A stretch of 64,000 bases of DNA from Symbiodinium natans (lineage: Eukaryota > Sar > Dinophyceae > Suessiales > Symbiodiniaceae), in NCBI GenBank assembly GCA_905221605.1, contig CAJNDS010002001.1:611001-675000 (forward strand), read 5' to 3'. A program made the position numbers and the translations under genes. This document shows, piece by piece, positions 50,101 to 59,391 of the stretch. Numbering within the stretch: position 1 is the first letter of the stretch; every line of letters begins with the position of its first letter. A model generated the notes under the pieces. That model made no database searches. It was not told where the DNA came from and worked only from the letters and a program-made list of their open reading frames with translations.

Positions 50101-53100
50101 GAGAAGGGGTGCGGCGTACGCCTCGAAAGCTTCGTGAACTCCGTGGAGGGCCATCTAGGCTCAATCTTGTTCCCCTATATAACCCATATATCTATATACA
50201 CACCTCATATAGTCCCTTTTTACCTAGGTAGCCCCTAAACCCCACCCCGTCTCAGGTGGCAAACAAAAACCCAACCTACTCGATTCACTTGCCTGGTTCC
50301 CCAAATGACTTCCTCCTTCAAGGGGGTTAAGGGGCTTCCTTCACGGGGTAACCCAGGGTTCGGGAAAAAGTGGCCTACTCCAGTAGCAATGATGCACGGA
50401 TCTTGATGGCGGAAATGACCCCTACGTTTTCTCCAGGCTTTTGGGGCTTCTCAAACTTCCGTTCTGGACACATCAGATTCTGGGCTGCTTGCCATAGGGG
50501 TTTGGAGTCTGTTCCCGAGAAGGAATGGCGTCCAGCCAAAATCCTGTATCGTACAAACCCCCATATAAACCCTCAACCCTAGACCCTATAAACCCTGAAA
50601 CCACACACTCTTACGAGAACGTAGATAACCAACTTACGTGTAGTACGGTGCCTCAATTATTGGAATAGGTTTGTGTTTTTTTGTTTGGGGGGGGGCTATG
50701 ATGGTACAAGTATGAAGGGACGACATGGGGAATACGATTCGCTACTTCTATAACGACATAGTTGCTGGGAGTTCCTGGGCCCAAAGCACGTTCATGTTTT
50801 CGAAGGCCGGAGCATGAACAAGATAAGGGTTTGGGGTTTAGGGTTTAGGGTTCAGGGTTGAGGGCTTAGGGCAAAACGTGCAGCAACTTTCCTGCGGTTA
50901 AAAATCAAAGGGCACCAGATGAAGCGCCAAGTTCGCCCGAAAACCTAAACCCTAAACCCTAAACCCTAAACCTCTAAACCCGAAACCGGAAACCCGAAAC
51001 CCTAAACCCTAAACCCTTCCGAAGGGGTTCTTCCCTGAAGGGCAAGAAGTCCGGGAGCCTTGAAGAGGTCGGCGTACTGATTGCAAGCGCTGGCAGTGAC
51101 CACCTTGACACCCTCTGCCCTGAACCCTTTACGGTTACAACCTTGGGCGTGGGGTTTAGGGTTTAGGGTTTACTGTAGGGTTTGGGGTTACTGGGTTTAG
51201 GGTGTAGGGTTCAGGGTTGCAGGGTTTCGGGTTGTAGGGATATAGGCTTTAGGTTGAGGGTTGCAGGTTTAGGCTTGGGTTAGGGTTCTAGGGCTTCGGG
51301 TTGTAAGGCAAAAGGATGTTATAATTTTCTACAACCTGCAAAATACATGTCCCTTGAACCCTTAAATTAACCCCAAACCTCAAGCCCTGACACTGTCTGA
51401 GTCTGACCTGGCGGAATCACAACTTTGCGCCCGTTTGAACCCCTACTTGTGGGTCTCTAAACCCCAAACCCCAAACCCCAAACCCCAAACCCTAAACCCT
51501 AAACCCTAAACCCTAAACCCTAAACCCTAAACCCTAAACCCTAAACCCTAAACCCTAAACCCTATCCGGGAACCAGAGCAGAGATGGGTTCATATACTCG
51601 AATAGGGGTCAAGCGTTTAAGGGTATGGGGTTTAGGGTTTTAGTAGGGCCCTAAACCCTAAGCCCTAAGCCCTAAGCCCTAAACCCTAAACCCTAAAGGG
51701 CTTAGGGGCTTCGGATGTATACTTATCGGGCAGTTGCATGAAGTGGTAGTGGTGGAAGTGGTGGTCACGGTTGTGACGGCATAGGGTTTGCCATAAGCTC
51801 CATAAAGCCCCAAGCCCTAAACACTACACCACAACAAAAAACCAAACTGCCCAAACACTGAACCGCCCGTAACAAAGCCCAGCCACAAAGCCCTCGAGAA
51901 ACCAAAGACGCATGCTCAAGTATAACCCTAGGGTCTACAGGGTTAAAACCTTCATCAGTCCCCTAAACCCTAAACCCTAAACCCTAAACCCTAAACCCTA
52001 AACCCTAAACCCTAAACCCTAAACCAATACGCAAGGCCAGTTCTAGCCGCTAGCCATTCTAGTCCAACTCGCTGCCTCCCCGCTGGCCAGGACGACTTCT
52101 GCCTTTCGCGGGGCACCCTAAACCCGAAACCCTGAGGGTATAGGGTTCCGGGCTTAGGCACCCTAAACCCTAAACCCTAAACCCTAAACCCTAAACCCTA
52201 CACCCTACACCCTACACCCTACACCCTACACCCTACACCCTACACCCTACACCCTAAACCCTAAACCCTAAACCCTAAACCCTAAACCCTAAACCCTAAA
52301 CCCTAAACCCTACCCCCAAGGGGTTCAGGGCGTAGGGTGCAGGGCTTCGGGACCATGAATCCCTAAATCTTGGCTCCAAATCGTCGCATGACTCATAGTA
52401 ACCATATTCTAATTAGGGTACACTTCTGTTGGTTGGTTACTTTAGAAGGGAACCCAGAACCAAGAAAAAGGCAAAAGGTAGCAATGGGGTACCAAGGTGA
52501 TCACTTCTGTTGGAAGGGGAGAGGGGGGCCAGTGTTAGGGAGAAGGGACTTGCAGGAAGGGGGGGTTGGGGTAGAGGGTTTCGGGTTGGGCGTGCCATCT
52601 TATGGTCGCTTACCCAAAGTTGGACCTTGAAACACAAGCTCGTGATCCGCTTCTTCTTAACTACTGGTGCCTGTTGCCGCGGCACCAAAGAATGACTACG
52701 GAAGAGGTTATGCAAACAAACGCTTTGCGACTCGCAACCACGAGCCTGACAACATACTTGCTCCAGTCTCTGGAATGTTGGATACTTTATAAAGGAACCC
52801 AGATCCCTAAACCCTAAACCCTAAACCCTAAACCCTAAACCCTAAACCCTAAACCCTAAACCCTAAACCCTAAAAATGGTAAAGTGTACCACTGGGCTAC
52901 CAAGATGCAGCATTTCTACGGCTAATATTCGGAGTAGAAAACCTTTCGAGGATGAAGGCTCAAGGTACATTTTGTGTGACCCTATTTCATGGGCTTGAGG
53001 ACGTCGGGGGAAAATTTTCGGGGTCTTGGTGAGCGAGGTCGACGGGTTGAGGACTTTCAGAGCAGGCCGCAGGCGCGACTGATCCCCTGCCCTAATATTC

Positions 53101-56100
53101 TTGGCTGCACTTAGGAGGGTAGCTATAAATTAAATTTTTAGCTGCCTTGTTAAGAAACCCAATAAGCCCAAAAAGGCTAAAGATCTAAAGTTACAGTAAA
53201 GCACCACAAAGTATTGATCCCCCCCCACCCCTCAATTAAATATCCTCCCCCCCCCCCCCCCCCCCCCCCTCCCATATACTCTAAGATAACTAGACTGGGA
53301 GTCTGTACTCAGAATTGGGGGGGGGGGGGGGGGTGGTGGGGTTGCACATTAGGGGGAGGGGATTAGGGCGTAGAGGAATGACTGTCTTTCTGAGTGCTAA
53401 GGCGTGTGAGGGTAAGTTCCAAGCGCTTGGGGTTTTTCCGGGGCTCCGATGTCTATAATTCCTTCTTGTGACAGTGTAAGGATTCTAGTATACTTCGCCA
53501 AAAAGGTACACCACAGGAGCCTGTTTAACCCTAAACCCTGAACCCTACACCCCAAACCCTAAACCCCAAGCTTCGTTCGCCAGGCCTCCAACAAGTTCGA
53601 TGCACCCGAGCCTGATGGGCAAAAACGTTCAATCAAACCGATTAAGATGATATCGCGCTATTCTAAGTTCCCCCCCAAGCCTTCAAGTAGGGGTCTATAT
53701 GCTTGGGGGTTTAGGATTTGGGGCTTACTGCTTCGGATTATGTTTTGTTTCTTGGGGATTCATTCAGCCTCAAACGGGTGAAGGTATCTGGTGGCACAGG
53801 CTGCGTGATAAGTACCCTACATCGGATTGGCCCAGTTTCTAACATGCTGCAAGCGACAGGTTTCCTGACCTTTAAGTCACCCAAGCAGCCGTAATAGCGG
53901 CTGTAGTAGCCATAGCCACCACCAAGCGTGAATCCAACATGCCCCACCGTCGCGCAATCGCCAGTGACGACAAACCGCTTGTGATCCTGAACTTGGGCAT
54001 TGCCCGAAGGCTCTGAGTATTACAGCAAGGCCATACTATTTAGGGTCTAGAGCTAGTTTGAGCTTAAGGTTAGGTTCGGGGTGCAAGTTTTGCGGGTTCA
54101 GTGTGTAGGGTGCAGGTGATGTATATAAAGAACCCTATATCCTTGAATGCCTACAGCCCATACACCCTGCTGTAGCCCTAAACCCTAAACCCTAAACCCT
54201 AAACCCTAAACCCTAAACCCTAAACCCTACTCCCCAAACCCTAACTCCAATGGCATGTGGGCAGCTCCCTGAGTCATCCCGCTTGGAGCCCTATGGTGCC
54301 CCGAAAAAAGAACTCAGATTTGCAAGGCAAGAGGTTTAGGGCTGTTTAAGGTTCATGTAGGGTTCGGGGTTCAGGGTTCAGGGTTCAGGGTTTAGGGTTT
54401 AGGGTTTAGGGTTTAGGGTTTAGGGCTCAGGCTTGTCCTTCATCGCTAGGAGGACCTCCCAAACTTGGACGCCAGCGCCAAAAGTTGCCGCCGGCGCTGT
54501 GATGTCACAGCCATCTGGTTGGTAGGAGTCGTGCCACTGCATGTCCTGCTTCATCTAGACCCAGGAGTAGCCTAGGAATAACCCTTTTTGGTTTAACGTG
54601 GATTATAAGGGAGCCCCAACCGAAACCCTAAACCCTAAACCCTAAACCCTAAATAAGGAAATAAGGGCCTACTCCGGGTCCTGCTTCATCGGGCCTTGAG
54701 GTCCTCCCATGCCTCCAAATCCCCACAGTTTGGTCGGTCAGGACCCTTACATATCGAAACCCTTCTAGGATTTAGGGTTTAGGGTTTAGGGTTTAGGGTT
54801 TAGGGTTGAGGGTTAGGTTTAGGGTTCAGGGCTTAGGGCTTCGTACCCCAAAATGTAGCCGCTACCGCACGTCCTTCAGGCGGTGGGTCCAGAGCAAGAA
54901 GCCCTTCGACATCGACCTGGTGGACTAAGCCCCTACGACCCCCCTCTATACTAGTTTAGGGTTTTGGGTTTGGGGTTTGGGGTTAGGGTTTAGGGTTTAG
55001 GGTTTAGGGTTTAGGGTTTAGGGTTTAGGGTTTAGGGTTTAGGGTTTAGGGTTTAGGGCCCCCAGTATTAAGGGTTACTTACGGATACTTAAGCCGAATT
55101 AAGGCTATTTACCGGGGGGGAACCTAGGTAGGGGAACCAGGATAAGTTCAAACCCCAAACCCCGACGACCTGGAACTGAGCCCCATCCACCAACGTGTAC
55201 AAGGCTTAACCGACAACAGAGGGCCTGGTCAGAATTCTAAAATAGTTTGTAGGGTTTAGGACTCTAAAAGGCATCATAATGGCGAATTGTTAGACCAATG
55301 CACAAGACGTTGCGGGTTTATGAATCTTTTACACACTGCGGCTTTAGGGCCTCAAGGCTGATGGCATTCAAATAACAACACGAAGTCCACCTTTGTCACA
55401 AAACTTACATGTTCTAAGCCCGAGCCAAAAACAAGAGCTATGAGAGCCTCTGAAACCACAAGACAACACAATCCTAACCACCCTAGGATGGGTTGGTCGA
55501 GGCTTCGGGAGCAAACTATATTCCCCTTGGTAACACAGTAACCATACTATGATAAGGGTACCCCTTTTTTGGCTTGGCATCTGCAAAAGGGAAAAGGGTA
55601 CCACTGGGCTACCATCTCCCATAAGATCCCCAAACGCCTCCGTCTTTGAGGATTTGCCCTACTTTTGAGTAGATCCTGGACAAAGAGTATATACTTTTTG
55701 GGGATACGTAGCTATGATCGGAACCCTGAATCAAAAAAAGTACTAAAGTATAGTACTCCAAAACCCAGTTTAGGGGAAACTCGACGAGGCACCTGCCAAA
55801 CCAGTCGTGCCCAGTGCTCTGCACCACCAGCTGCAAGTTGTACCTCAACCGTTCCCAGGAAACTCACCTGAATTGAACAACTTACAACCTTAAACCGTAG
55901 ACCTTGGGATGTTTTTCTTGTTCTCACAGTCCTTGATAGGGATTTCTAAGGACTGTTAGTAACTGTTAGTATAACGGGGAACATCCCAATACCAAGAATC
56001 AAACACATCTTCTCAAGAACAGTTCAGGTGCTCCCGTGCGAAGTTTACTGCCTTCACGGCATCTGAACTCGCGCTCTCGCTGCGCAAGAGAGCATACCTG

Positions 56101-57113
56101 CACGAGGCCCAGGTACTTGCTAAGTAGGGTTTAGGGTTGAGGGTTTAGGCTTGAGGGTTCACCTCGGGCACCAGATGAGACCCCCAAAATTGGGGTGAGA
56201 TCCCCTCTGTGAGTATAACTCCTCTTGAGGACCCTTAAACTCTGAACCCTAAATACCCAAAACCCCAAACCCTACACCCCTTTAGGGGGGTCATATTGGT
56301 CCCCCTACAATGTCTATGTAGGTCATATCCCGAACCCCTAAACCCTAAACCCTAAAACCTAAGCCCTACACCCTGAACCCTACGCCCTACACCCTAAACT
56401 CTAAACCCTCCCAAGGAAATTAAGGGCTTGGTAGAGCTCCGAGGCACGGCCAGTTCCACGAGCTAAATCTGAGCAACTTATACTTACGACCTAGATGCAA
56501 AGATGTATGGACCAGGCTTAGGCCTTCATAATATACGTTCACCTAAACACTAAATCCTTAAGGTTTTTAGTTTTTAGTTTTTGAGAGCCCGCAGAGCAAA
56601 AGACCTCTCAAGGAGCAAAAAGGGGGTACCATAATCATTATTAAGGGTTTAGGGTTTAGGGTTTAGGGTGTAGGGGGAACATCCCAATTCTAATATCATG
56701 ACTAGACCAGCGCCAATGATTCTGGGTTGTGGACACAAAAAACTCGACAAGCGGCTACCAGTTGCCAGAATGATCCGGAACAGCAAGTACCATGAACCCC
56801 CCCCCAAAAAAAAAAGAGAGAGAGAGAGAGAGAGAAAAAAAAAAAAGTTGAAAACACGAAACCCAGCTTACAACTCCGCCCAGATACATGTCTGGGGTCG
56901 AGTTGAGCACCGTCCAGCCTGCACCACTGTTGGGGTACTATTTCAAAGTGGCCATGCTTGTTCCTCAATGGGTTTAAGTCTAAGTACTCAGAAAAATGGA
57001 AAATGATTCTCAACAATGGCCCAGCAGCCTGGACACTCCGGCGCGCCCATCATCCCGCTATGAAACGCAAGATCAGGTTGCTCGGAGATCCACAAGGGGT
57101 CATTCTGCGCCAT
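44006..57113 (-). CDS. FAD-linked (berberine-bridge-type) oxidoreductase, about 16 exons
   Basis: Minus-strand gene joined from small exons listed below. The protein follows the BBE family: CWAIV, DAVKAVNFAREH, VVQSTGHDWFGR (His for covalent FAD), MKQDMQWHDSY then TFGAGVQ, GDCATVGHVGFTLGGGYG (Cys for a possible second FAD link), VVTASACNQYADLFK|ALRGGGPGFGLVTKL (the DLFWALRGGGG.FG.VT signature), HWGGILTF, GGYLNEGDYSEENWQD|RYWGANYPQLL and KYDPYHLF (the BBE C-terminus: NE.D....WQ..FWG.NY..L..IK.KYDP..LF). Such enzymes oxidise alcohols, amines or sugars with O2; the substrate cannot be told. No signal peptide could be judged because the N-terminus is uncertain. A short segment between exons 4 and 5 is not found. 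Introns hold MITEs, arrays and a minisatellite. The stop codon lies in a telomere unit. Confidence 0.88.
44669..44755. repeat. Short tandem repeat, about 12 bp unit
   Basis: Seven or eight imperfect copies of a unit like CTTGAAAAACC directly before the minisatellite. Confidence 0.85.
44755..45575. repeat. GC-rich minisatellite, unit about 80-90 bp
   Basis: Nine to ten copies of a unit containing CAGGGCCGGTCGATCTGGAA, CGCCCGCGCGCGGGCCAGGA and CAAGGCCAGACCCTTGAGTG, with small indels. Six or more overlapping frames stay open for 129-288 codons on both strands because units lack stops; these are not genes. It lies in the last intron of the oxidoreductase. Confidence 0.97.
45660..45754. mobile_element. 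Near-perfect palindromic MITE, family C
   Basis: GGGATGTTCCCCTTATACTA at the left and TAGTATAAGGGGAACATCCC at the right. Inverted arms of about 45 bp meet almost without a spacer. Related copies at 55906-55988, 58485-58527 and 59187-59287. Confidence 0.9.
46470..46514 (-). CDS. FAD oxidoreductase exon (YWGANYPQLL)
   Basis: Encodes YWGANYPQLLPVKK plus split codon, the (F/Y)WG.NY..L..IK motif. Acceptor TAAG|G, GC donor. Confidence 0.92.
46567..46647 (-). repeat. (TTTAGGG)n array inside an intron
   Basis: About 11 units within the 210-nt intron 46515-46724. Confidence 0.95.
46725..46915 (-). CDS. FAD oxidoreductase exon (GGYLNEGDYSEENWQD)
   Basis: Sixty-three codons plus two bases, from AIATLKFDWLTGF to GGYLNEGDYSEENWQD. 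This is the BBE C-terminal motif. If the acceptor were CTAAG|ACC, four codons would be added at the start. GT donor; the next intron (46515-46724) holds an array and a C/A run. Confidence 0.92.
46916..47034 (-). mobile_element. Family B introner-like element forming a whole intron
   Basis: In gene sense the intron begins GCCTTTGTGGTGCTTTCCTG and ends CTAAGACCAGCCACGAG|GCG. Its length and sequence match the dispersed family B copies end to end, so the element and the intron are the same thing. Both splice phases are 0. Confidence 0.85.
47035..47145 (-). CDS. FAD oxidoreductase exon (FSLNYVLGG)
   Basis: Thirty-seven codons: LSRSRNGVVFSLNYVLGG, then NATSVHPHVHK. Acceptor ACAG|C, GC donor. The intron that follows is one family B element. 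Confidence 0.85.
47251..47365. mobile_element. Dispersed short element, family H
   Basis: TAGTTGTCCAGGAACCTGGG start, AAAGGTTAACC core, with a C-run followed by an A-run inside. Confidence 0.55.
47626..47683 (-). CDS. FAD oxidoreductase exon (ARLIRALVQAAK)
   Basis: Encodes HHLKFEPARLIRALVQAAK. Acceptor AAG|G. The donor could be GC after AAG (47626) or one of two other nearby in-frame sites. Confidence 0.6.
47862..47977. mobile_element. MITE-like element, family G
   Basis: Shares AAGGGTGCCCTTGTTGG..., AAAAAGGGAATAAAGGCC and CACTCCGGGTC with the other copies; lies in an oxidoreductase intron. Confidence 0.6.
48031..48215 (-). CDS. FAD oxidoreductase exon (longest, 185 nt)
   Basis: Sixty-one codons, from DCQKIIAGFDFFKGLN to MASSYHVASMTRYVL, substrate-domain region. 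Acceptor AAG|G; GC donor splits Pro and joins the next exon in phase. Confidence 0.75.
48454..48561 (-). CDS. FAD oxidoreductase exon (HHWGGILTF)
   Basis: Thirty-six codons including LTHHWGGILTFPGGTRGI and FVLLTYVNLPTE, the substrate-domain strands. Acceptor GAG|G, donor GA. Confidence 0.75.
48897..48971 (-). CDS. FAD oxidoreductase exon (SFFSWYK)
   Basis: Twenty-five codons: VSGKVLGDVPGDMHMSLQSF then FSWYK. Acceptor AGAG|G, donor GC, phase 0. Fits the F..FY helix before HWG. Confidence 0.7.
49759..49853. mobile_element. MITE-like element, family E
   Basis: Termini GGTCCATGTATCTCATT and TTTTGGTACATGGACCC form inverted repeats. Confidence 0.8.
49890..49939 (-). CDS. FAD oxidoreductase exon (ALRGGGPGFGLVTKL), 3' end approximate
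   Basis: The most diagnostic BBE motif, WALRGGGG.FGVVT. Acceptor AAGAG|G; the donor was not settled (GC after CTGG is one option). A family E MITE lies just downstream at 49759-49853. Confidence 0.9.
49977..50088 (-). mobile_element. Introner-like element, family B
   Basis: Same ends and orientation as the intron-forming copy at 46916-47034. Confidence 0.85.
51059..51112 (-). CDS. FAD oxidoreductase exon (NQYADLFK)
   Basis: Encodes GVKVVTASACNQYADLFK. Acceptor GAG|G, GC donor; joins in frame to ALRGGGPG. Confidence 0.9.
52155..52313 (+). repeat. (CCCTAAA)n with (CCCTACA)n core
   Basis: Standard units flank a run of about eight CCCTACA variants, consistent with local expansion of one mutated unit. 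Confidence 0.95.
52394..52497. mobile_element. MITE-like element, family A (diverged)
   Basis: Interior TTGGTTACTTTAGAAGGGAA and right end GGGGTACCAAGG match family A; the left end is degraded. Confidence 0.5.
53100..53211 (-). mobile_element. Introner-like element, family B
   Basis: Best match to the 25453-25565 copy; same orientation as the host gene. Confidence 0.85.
53241..53333. repeat. C-run and G-run pair
   Basis: A C-run of roughly 28 bases near 53241 and a G-run of about 17 bases near 53317 lie within 100 bp and could pair. Confidence 0.8.
53870..53986 (-). CDS. FAD oxidoreductase exon (GFTLGGGYG)
   Basis: Thirty-nine codons with GDCATVGHVGFTLGGGYGYY and SRYYG. The Cys aligns with the second covalent FAD residue of bicovalent BBE enzymes. 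Acceptor CAG|G, donor GT. Confidence 0.93.
54438..54554 (-). CDS. FAD oxidoreductase exon (GAGVQ)
   Basis: Thirty-nine codons: MKQDMQWHDSYQPDGC, then PAATFGAGVQVWEVLLAMK. Matches the MN.I..HD.F.P.GC...P.VTVGAG strand. Acceptor CTAG|A; donor GA, phase 0. Confidence 0.88.
54558..54687. mobile_element. MITE-like element, family G, with 11-bp flanking repeat
   Basis: ACCCAGGAGTAGCCTAGG at the left and GGCCTACTCCGGGT at the right; CCTGCTTCATC occurs immediately outside on both sides, a likely target duplication. A CCCTAAA array sits inside. Confidence 0.75.
54709..54745 (-). CDS. FAD oxidoreductase exon, tentative (GIWRH)
   Basis: Reads VLTDQTVGIWRH, matching the SL.IWTH that precedes MK in the family, and the phase fits both neighbours, but the bases after it (GGG) are not a normal donor. 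Confidence 0.4.
54972..55058 (-). repeat. (TTTAGGG)n array
   Basis: About 12 units, intronic. Confidence 0.95.
55526..55613. mobile_element. MITE-like element, family A
   Basis: CTTGGTAACACAGTAACC at the left and GGTACCACTGGGCTACCA at the right; internally shortened. Confidence 0.7.
55793..55843 (-). CDS. FAD oxidoreductase exon (STGHDWFGR)
   Basis: Encodes YNLQLVVQSTGHDWFG plus split Arg. The His of STGHD is the family's covalent FAD-attachment His. Acceptor GAG|G, donor GT. Confidence 0.88.
55906..55988. mobile_element. MITE-like element, family C
   Basis: GGGATGTTTTTCTTGTTCTC at the left and AACGGGGAACATCCC at the right, with ACAGTCCTTGATAGGGAT inside. Confidence 0.7.
56026..56073 (-). 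CDS. FAD oxidoreductase exon (SDAVKAVNFAREH)
   Basis: Encodes SASSDAVKAVNFAREH, the family's S..DV..AV.FAREH helix before the FAD-binding loop. The acceptor is uncertain (GAG|A at 56073, or CAG|C at 56079). The donor reads GA and fits the next exon in phase. Confidence 0.65.
57012..57113 (-). CDS. FAD oxidoreductase, most 5' exon found
   Basis: Thirty-four codons from an ATG preceded in frame by TAG; contains DPLWISEQPDLAFHS and ends GCWAIV, which continues well into SASSDAVKAV. Either the start exon or an internal one with acceptor CCAG just before the ATG. Confidence 0.45.
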
Positions 57114-58004
57114 GCTGGATGCAAGGATAGCCTAGGTTGACCCTGGCAAACCTGAAGACAAACCCTAGCATCAAAGCCACCCTCAGCCCACCATTAAGCC
57201 GAAATGAAACAAAGAACCTTCATGGACCCAGAAGCACACATTGAAACAAGTATTCCTCAAGGACCCACAGGAGGGCAAAACACATACCATATCCCAAGGT
57301 CCTAACCCTGAACCCTGAACCCTGAACCCTAAACCCTAAACCCTAACCCTAAACCCTAAACCCTAAACCCTACCCAGTAGCCTTGCTTGGGGCGAAGAGG
57401 TGCAGGACATCGACGCCCGCGTCACGCAAGGTGGCCCACGGGGCGTTCGTGAAGCAGGGTCCGGAAGAGCATGGGCATCCCCTGGCAGAGCCCTAAACCC
57501 TAAACCCTAAACCCTAAACCCTGTAAACCCTAAACCCTAAACCCTAACTAGTCGTTATAGAGCTTACGCCAGGGCTGGGAGAGACAAGGTTAACCCTAAA
57601 CCAGTTTTCCTAGTTACTGAGTACCCTGGGCCAAAAAAGGTAACGTTTCAACTATGCCAGGATGTATAGGGTCACCTACTCGGCTACTAAGAAAATATAT
57701 GGAGGTTCCCTTATAATCAGGACCCCACTAAGGTAGGCCTATTTTCGTGAACCCTAAACCCTAAACCCTAAACCCTAAACCCTAAATCCTAAGCCCTAAG
57801 CCCTAAGCCCTGAACCAGCAACCCTCAAAAACAGGTAGAGGTGTAGCTGCGCACTGAAGCTTCAGGGTTTAGGGTTTAGGGTTTAGGGTTTAGGGGTTGC
57901 CTGTGAAGCACCGGAGGGTGCTCTCCGGGATTCTGGCCAAAGAGAAGAGCAAAGAGCCATGGCATTGCGACAAGGCAAACCCTAAGGGCCCATGTACCTA
58001 GATT

Positions 58005-58094
58005 GGGGTTTAGGGTTTAGGGTTTAGGGTTTAGGGTTTAGGGTTTAGGGTTTAGGGTTTAGGGTTTAGGGTTTAGGGTTTAGGGTTAAGGGTT
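58005..58094 (-). repeat. (TTTAGGG)n array
   Basis: About 12 units, next to the family E MITE. Confidence 0.95.
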
Positions 58095-58097
58095 AGG

Positions 58098-58193
58098 GGT
58101 CCATGTACCTAAGTAGGGAATACGTGTTCCTTAAAGTACCTCCTTGACAGGGACTTTGGCGCCCAAGTATATAATAATGAGGTACATGGACCC
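58098..58193. mobile_element. MITE-like element, family E
   Basis: GGTCCATGTACCTAAGTAGG at the left and GGTACATGGACCC at the right, clean terminal inverted repeats. Confidence 0.85.
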
Positions 58194-59148
58194 TCGGGCA
58201 ACGTTCCTAACGAGCCCGTGGCTGAGGGTTCTCGGCTTTGGGAAAGATGAAGGCACTCCCAAACGTCGGAAGCTCCATTCTTAAGCCCTCCTGAGACTAC
58301 AAACCTTGCGTGACACACCTGCTTCTGATTCTAGGGTTTAGGGTTGTTGGGGTTTAGAGGTTAAACCATAAACCGGGAGGCAAGTCGTTTCCACACGAGG
58401 CGGGTGCTTCATCTCCCCCACCTAACCGGCTCTTCCTGGGTTTAGGGTTGAGGGTTTAGGGTTGAGGGTGAAGGGTTGCTAATAGGGGGGTACTAAGGAC
58501 TGTTAGTATCAGGGGGAACGTCCCAGGGTTTAGGGGCCCTAAACTGAACCCTAAACCGTATACCCTATGCCCTATACCCTAAACCCTATCTAGCATCTAC
58601 TTGTGCCTTAAAGTGGTGGGGTTTGCGGGTTTATTTCGTACGGGGCTTCATGGGACTTCTAGTGTATGAGGTTTATCGAGTCTTAGGGTCAGAGTGTAGA
58701 GCGTTGCGTACTTTCCTGATTCCTTCAGGCTTCGGCAGTCAGAATTCTGAATGGAGACGGACTCTCGCAGCGAGGATCGAAGACAGCCGCTTCTCCGATT
58801 GGATGAAGCCGCCGTCCCAGGAAGGGAGAAGACCCGGACAAACTCCCGAAAGCTTCCGTGGCGGCTCAGGTCTAAACCCTAAACCCTAAACTCTTAACCC
58901 TAAACCCTAAACCCTAAACTCAACCCTAAACCCTTATAAACCTCCAGCAGCAAACTGCGCCTCCTCAACTCGACTGTGCTGAGATGCCTGAATTACCACC
59001 AGACTCATGGGCCTCAAGCAGCAAATGCAGGGCCTCGAACTGCCAATTGTGCACCTTCGTAGTCCGGTAGCCATTCGGGTTTAGGGTTTAGGGTTTAGGG
59101 TTTAGGGTTTGGGGTTTAGGGTTTAGGGTTTAGGGAGCCCAGTGGTCA

Positions 59149-59391
59149 GAATTGAATAAGGGTGACCTTCTTTTGGGTTGGTTATTGGGATGTTCCACCC
59201 TTACATGTACTAACGGCCCTTCGTAGGGATTACAAGAAGGGGTTATAATCCTCTTGAGGACTGCTAGCATAAGGGGAACATCCCAATTGGTTACTTTATA
59301 AGGGAGCCCTAAACCCTAAACCCTAAACCCTAAACCCTAAACCCTAAACACCAAAAAAGGGTAAAAGGGTACCAGTGGGCTACAAAGGCTC
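59149..59391. mobile_element. Family A MITE with a nested family C MITE and an array
   Basis: Outer element: AGCCCAGTGG at 59149 and CCAGTGGGCTACAAAG at the right. A complete family C element (GGGATGTTCC...GGGGAACATCCC, 59187-59287) and a CCCTAAA array are inserted in it. The outer element supplies the last codons and stop of the neighbouring ankyrin gene model. Confidence 0.75.

Larger units (their letters stand above)
57114..59379. other. Gap between genes; arrays, MITEs and exon-like scraps
   Basis: Arrays (58005-58094 and others), family E and C elements, and several short minus-strand stretches that look coding but that I cannot place: about 57375-57480 (TNAPWATLRDAGVDVLHLF), about 58205-58315 (VVSGGLKNGASDVWECL) and about 58700-58860. 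They may be 5' exons of the oxidoreductase or later exons of the ankyrin gene. Confidence 0.35.

Noticed and set aside
52602-52817. Plus-strand 71-codon ORF
   Set aside because: Against the direction of all genes, ends in an array, and overlaps two diverged MITEs; a minus-strand oxidoreductase exon here could not be shown either.
58980-59075. Ankyrin-like scrap FEALHLLLEAHESG as a further exon of ankyrin gene 1
   Set aside because: Only a dozen residues resemble the repeat and no clean splice pair joins it to the gene.
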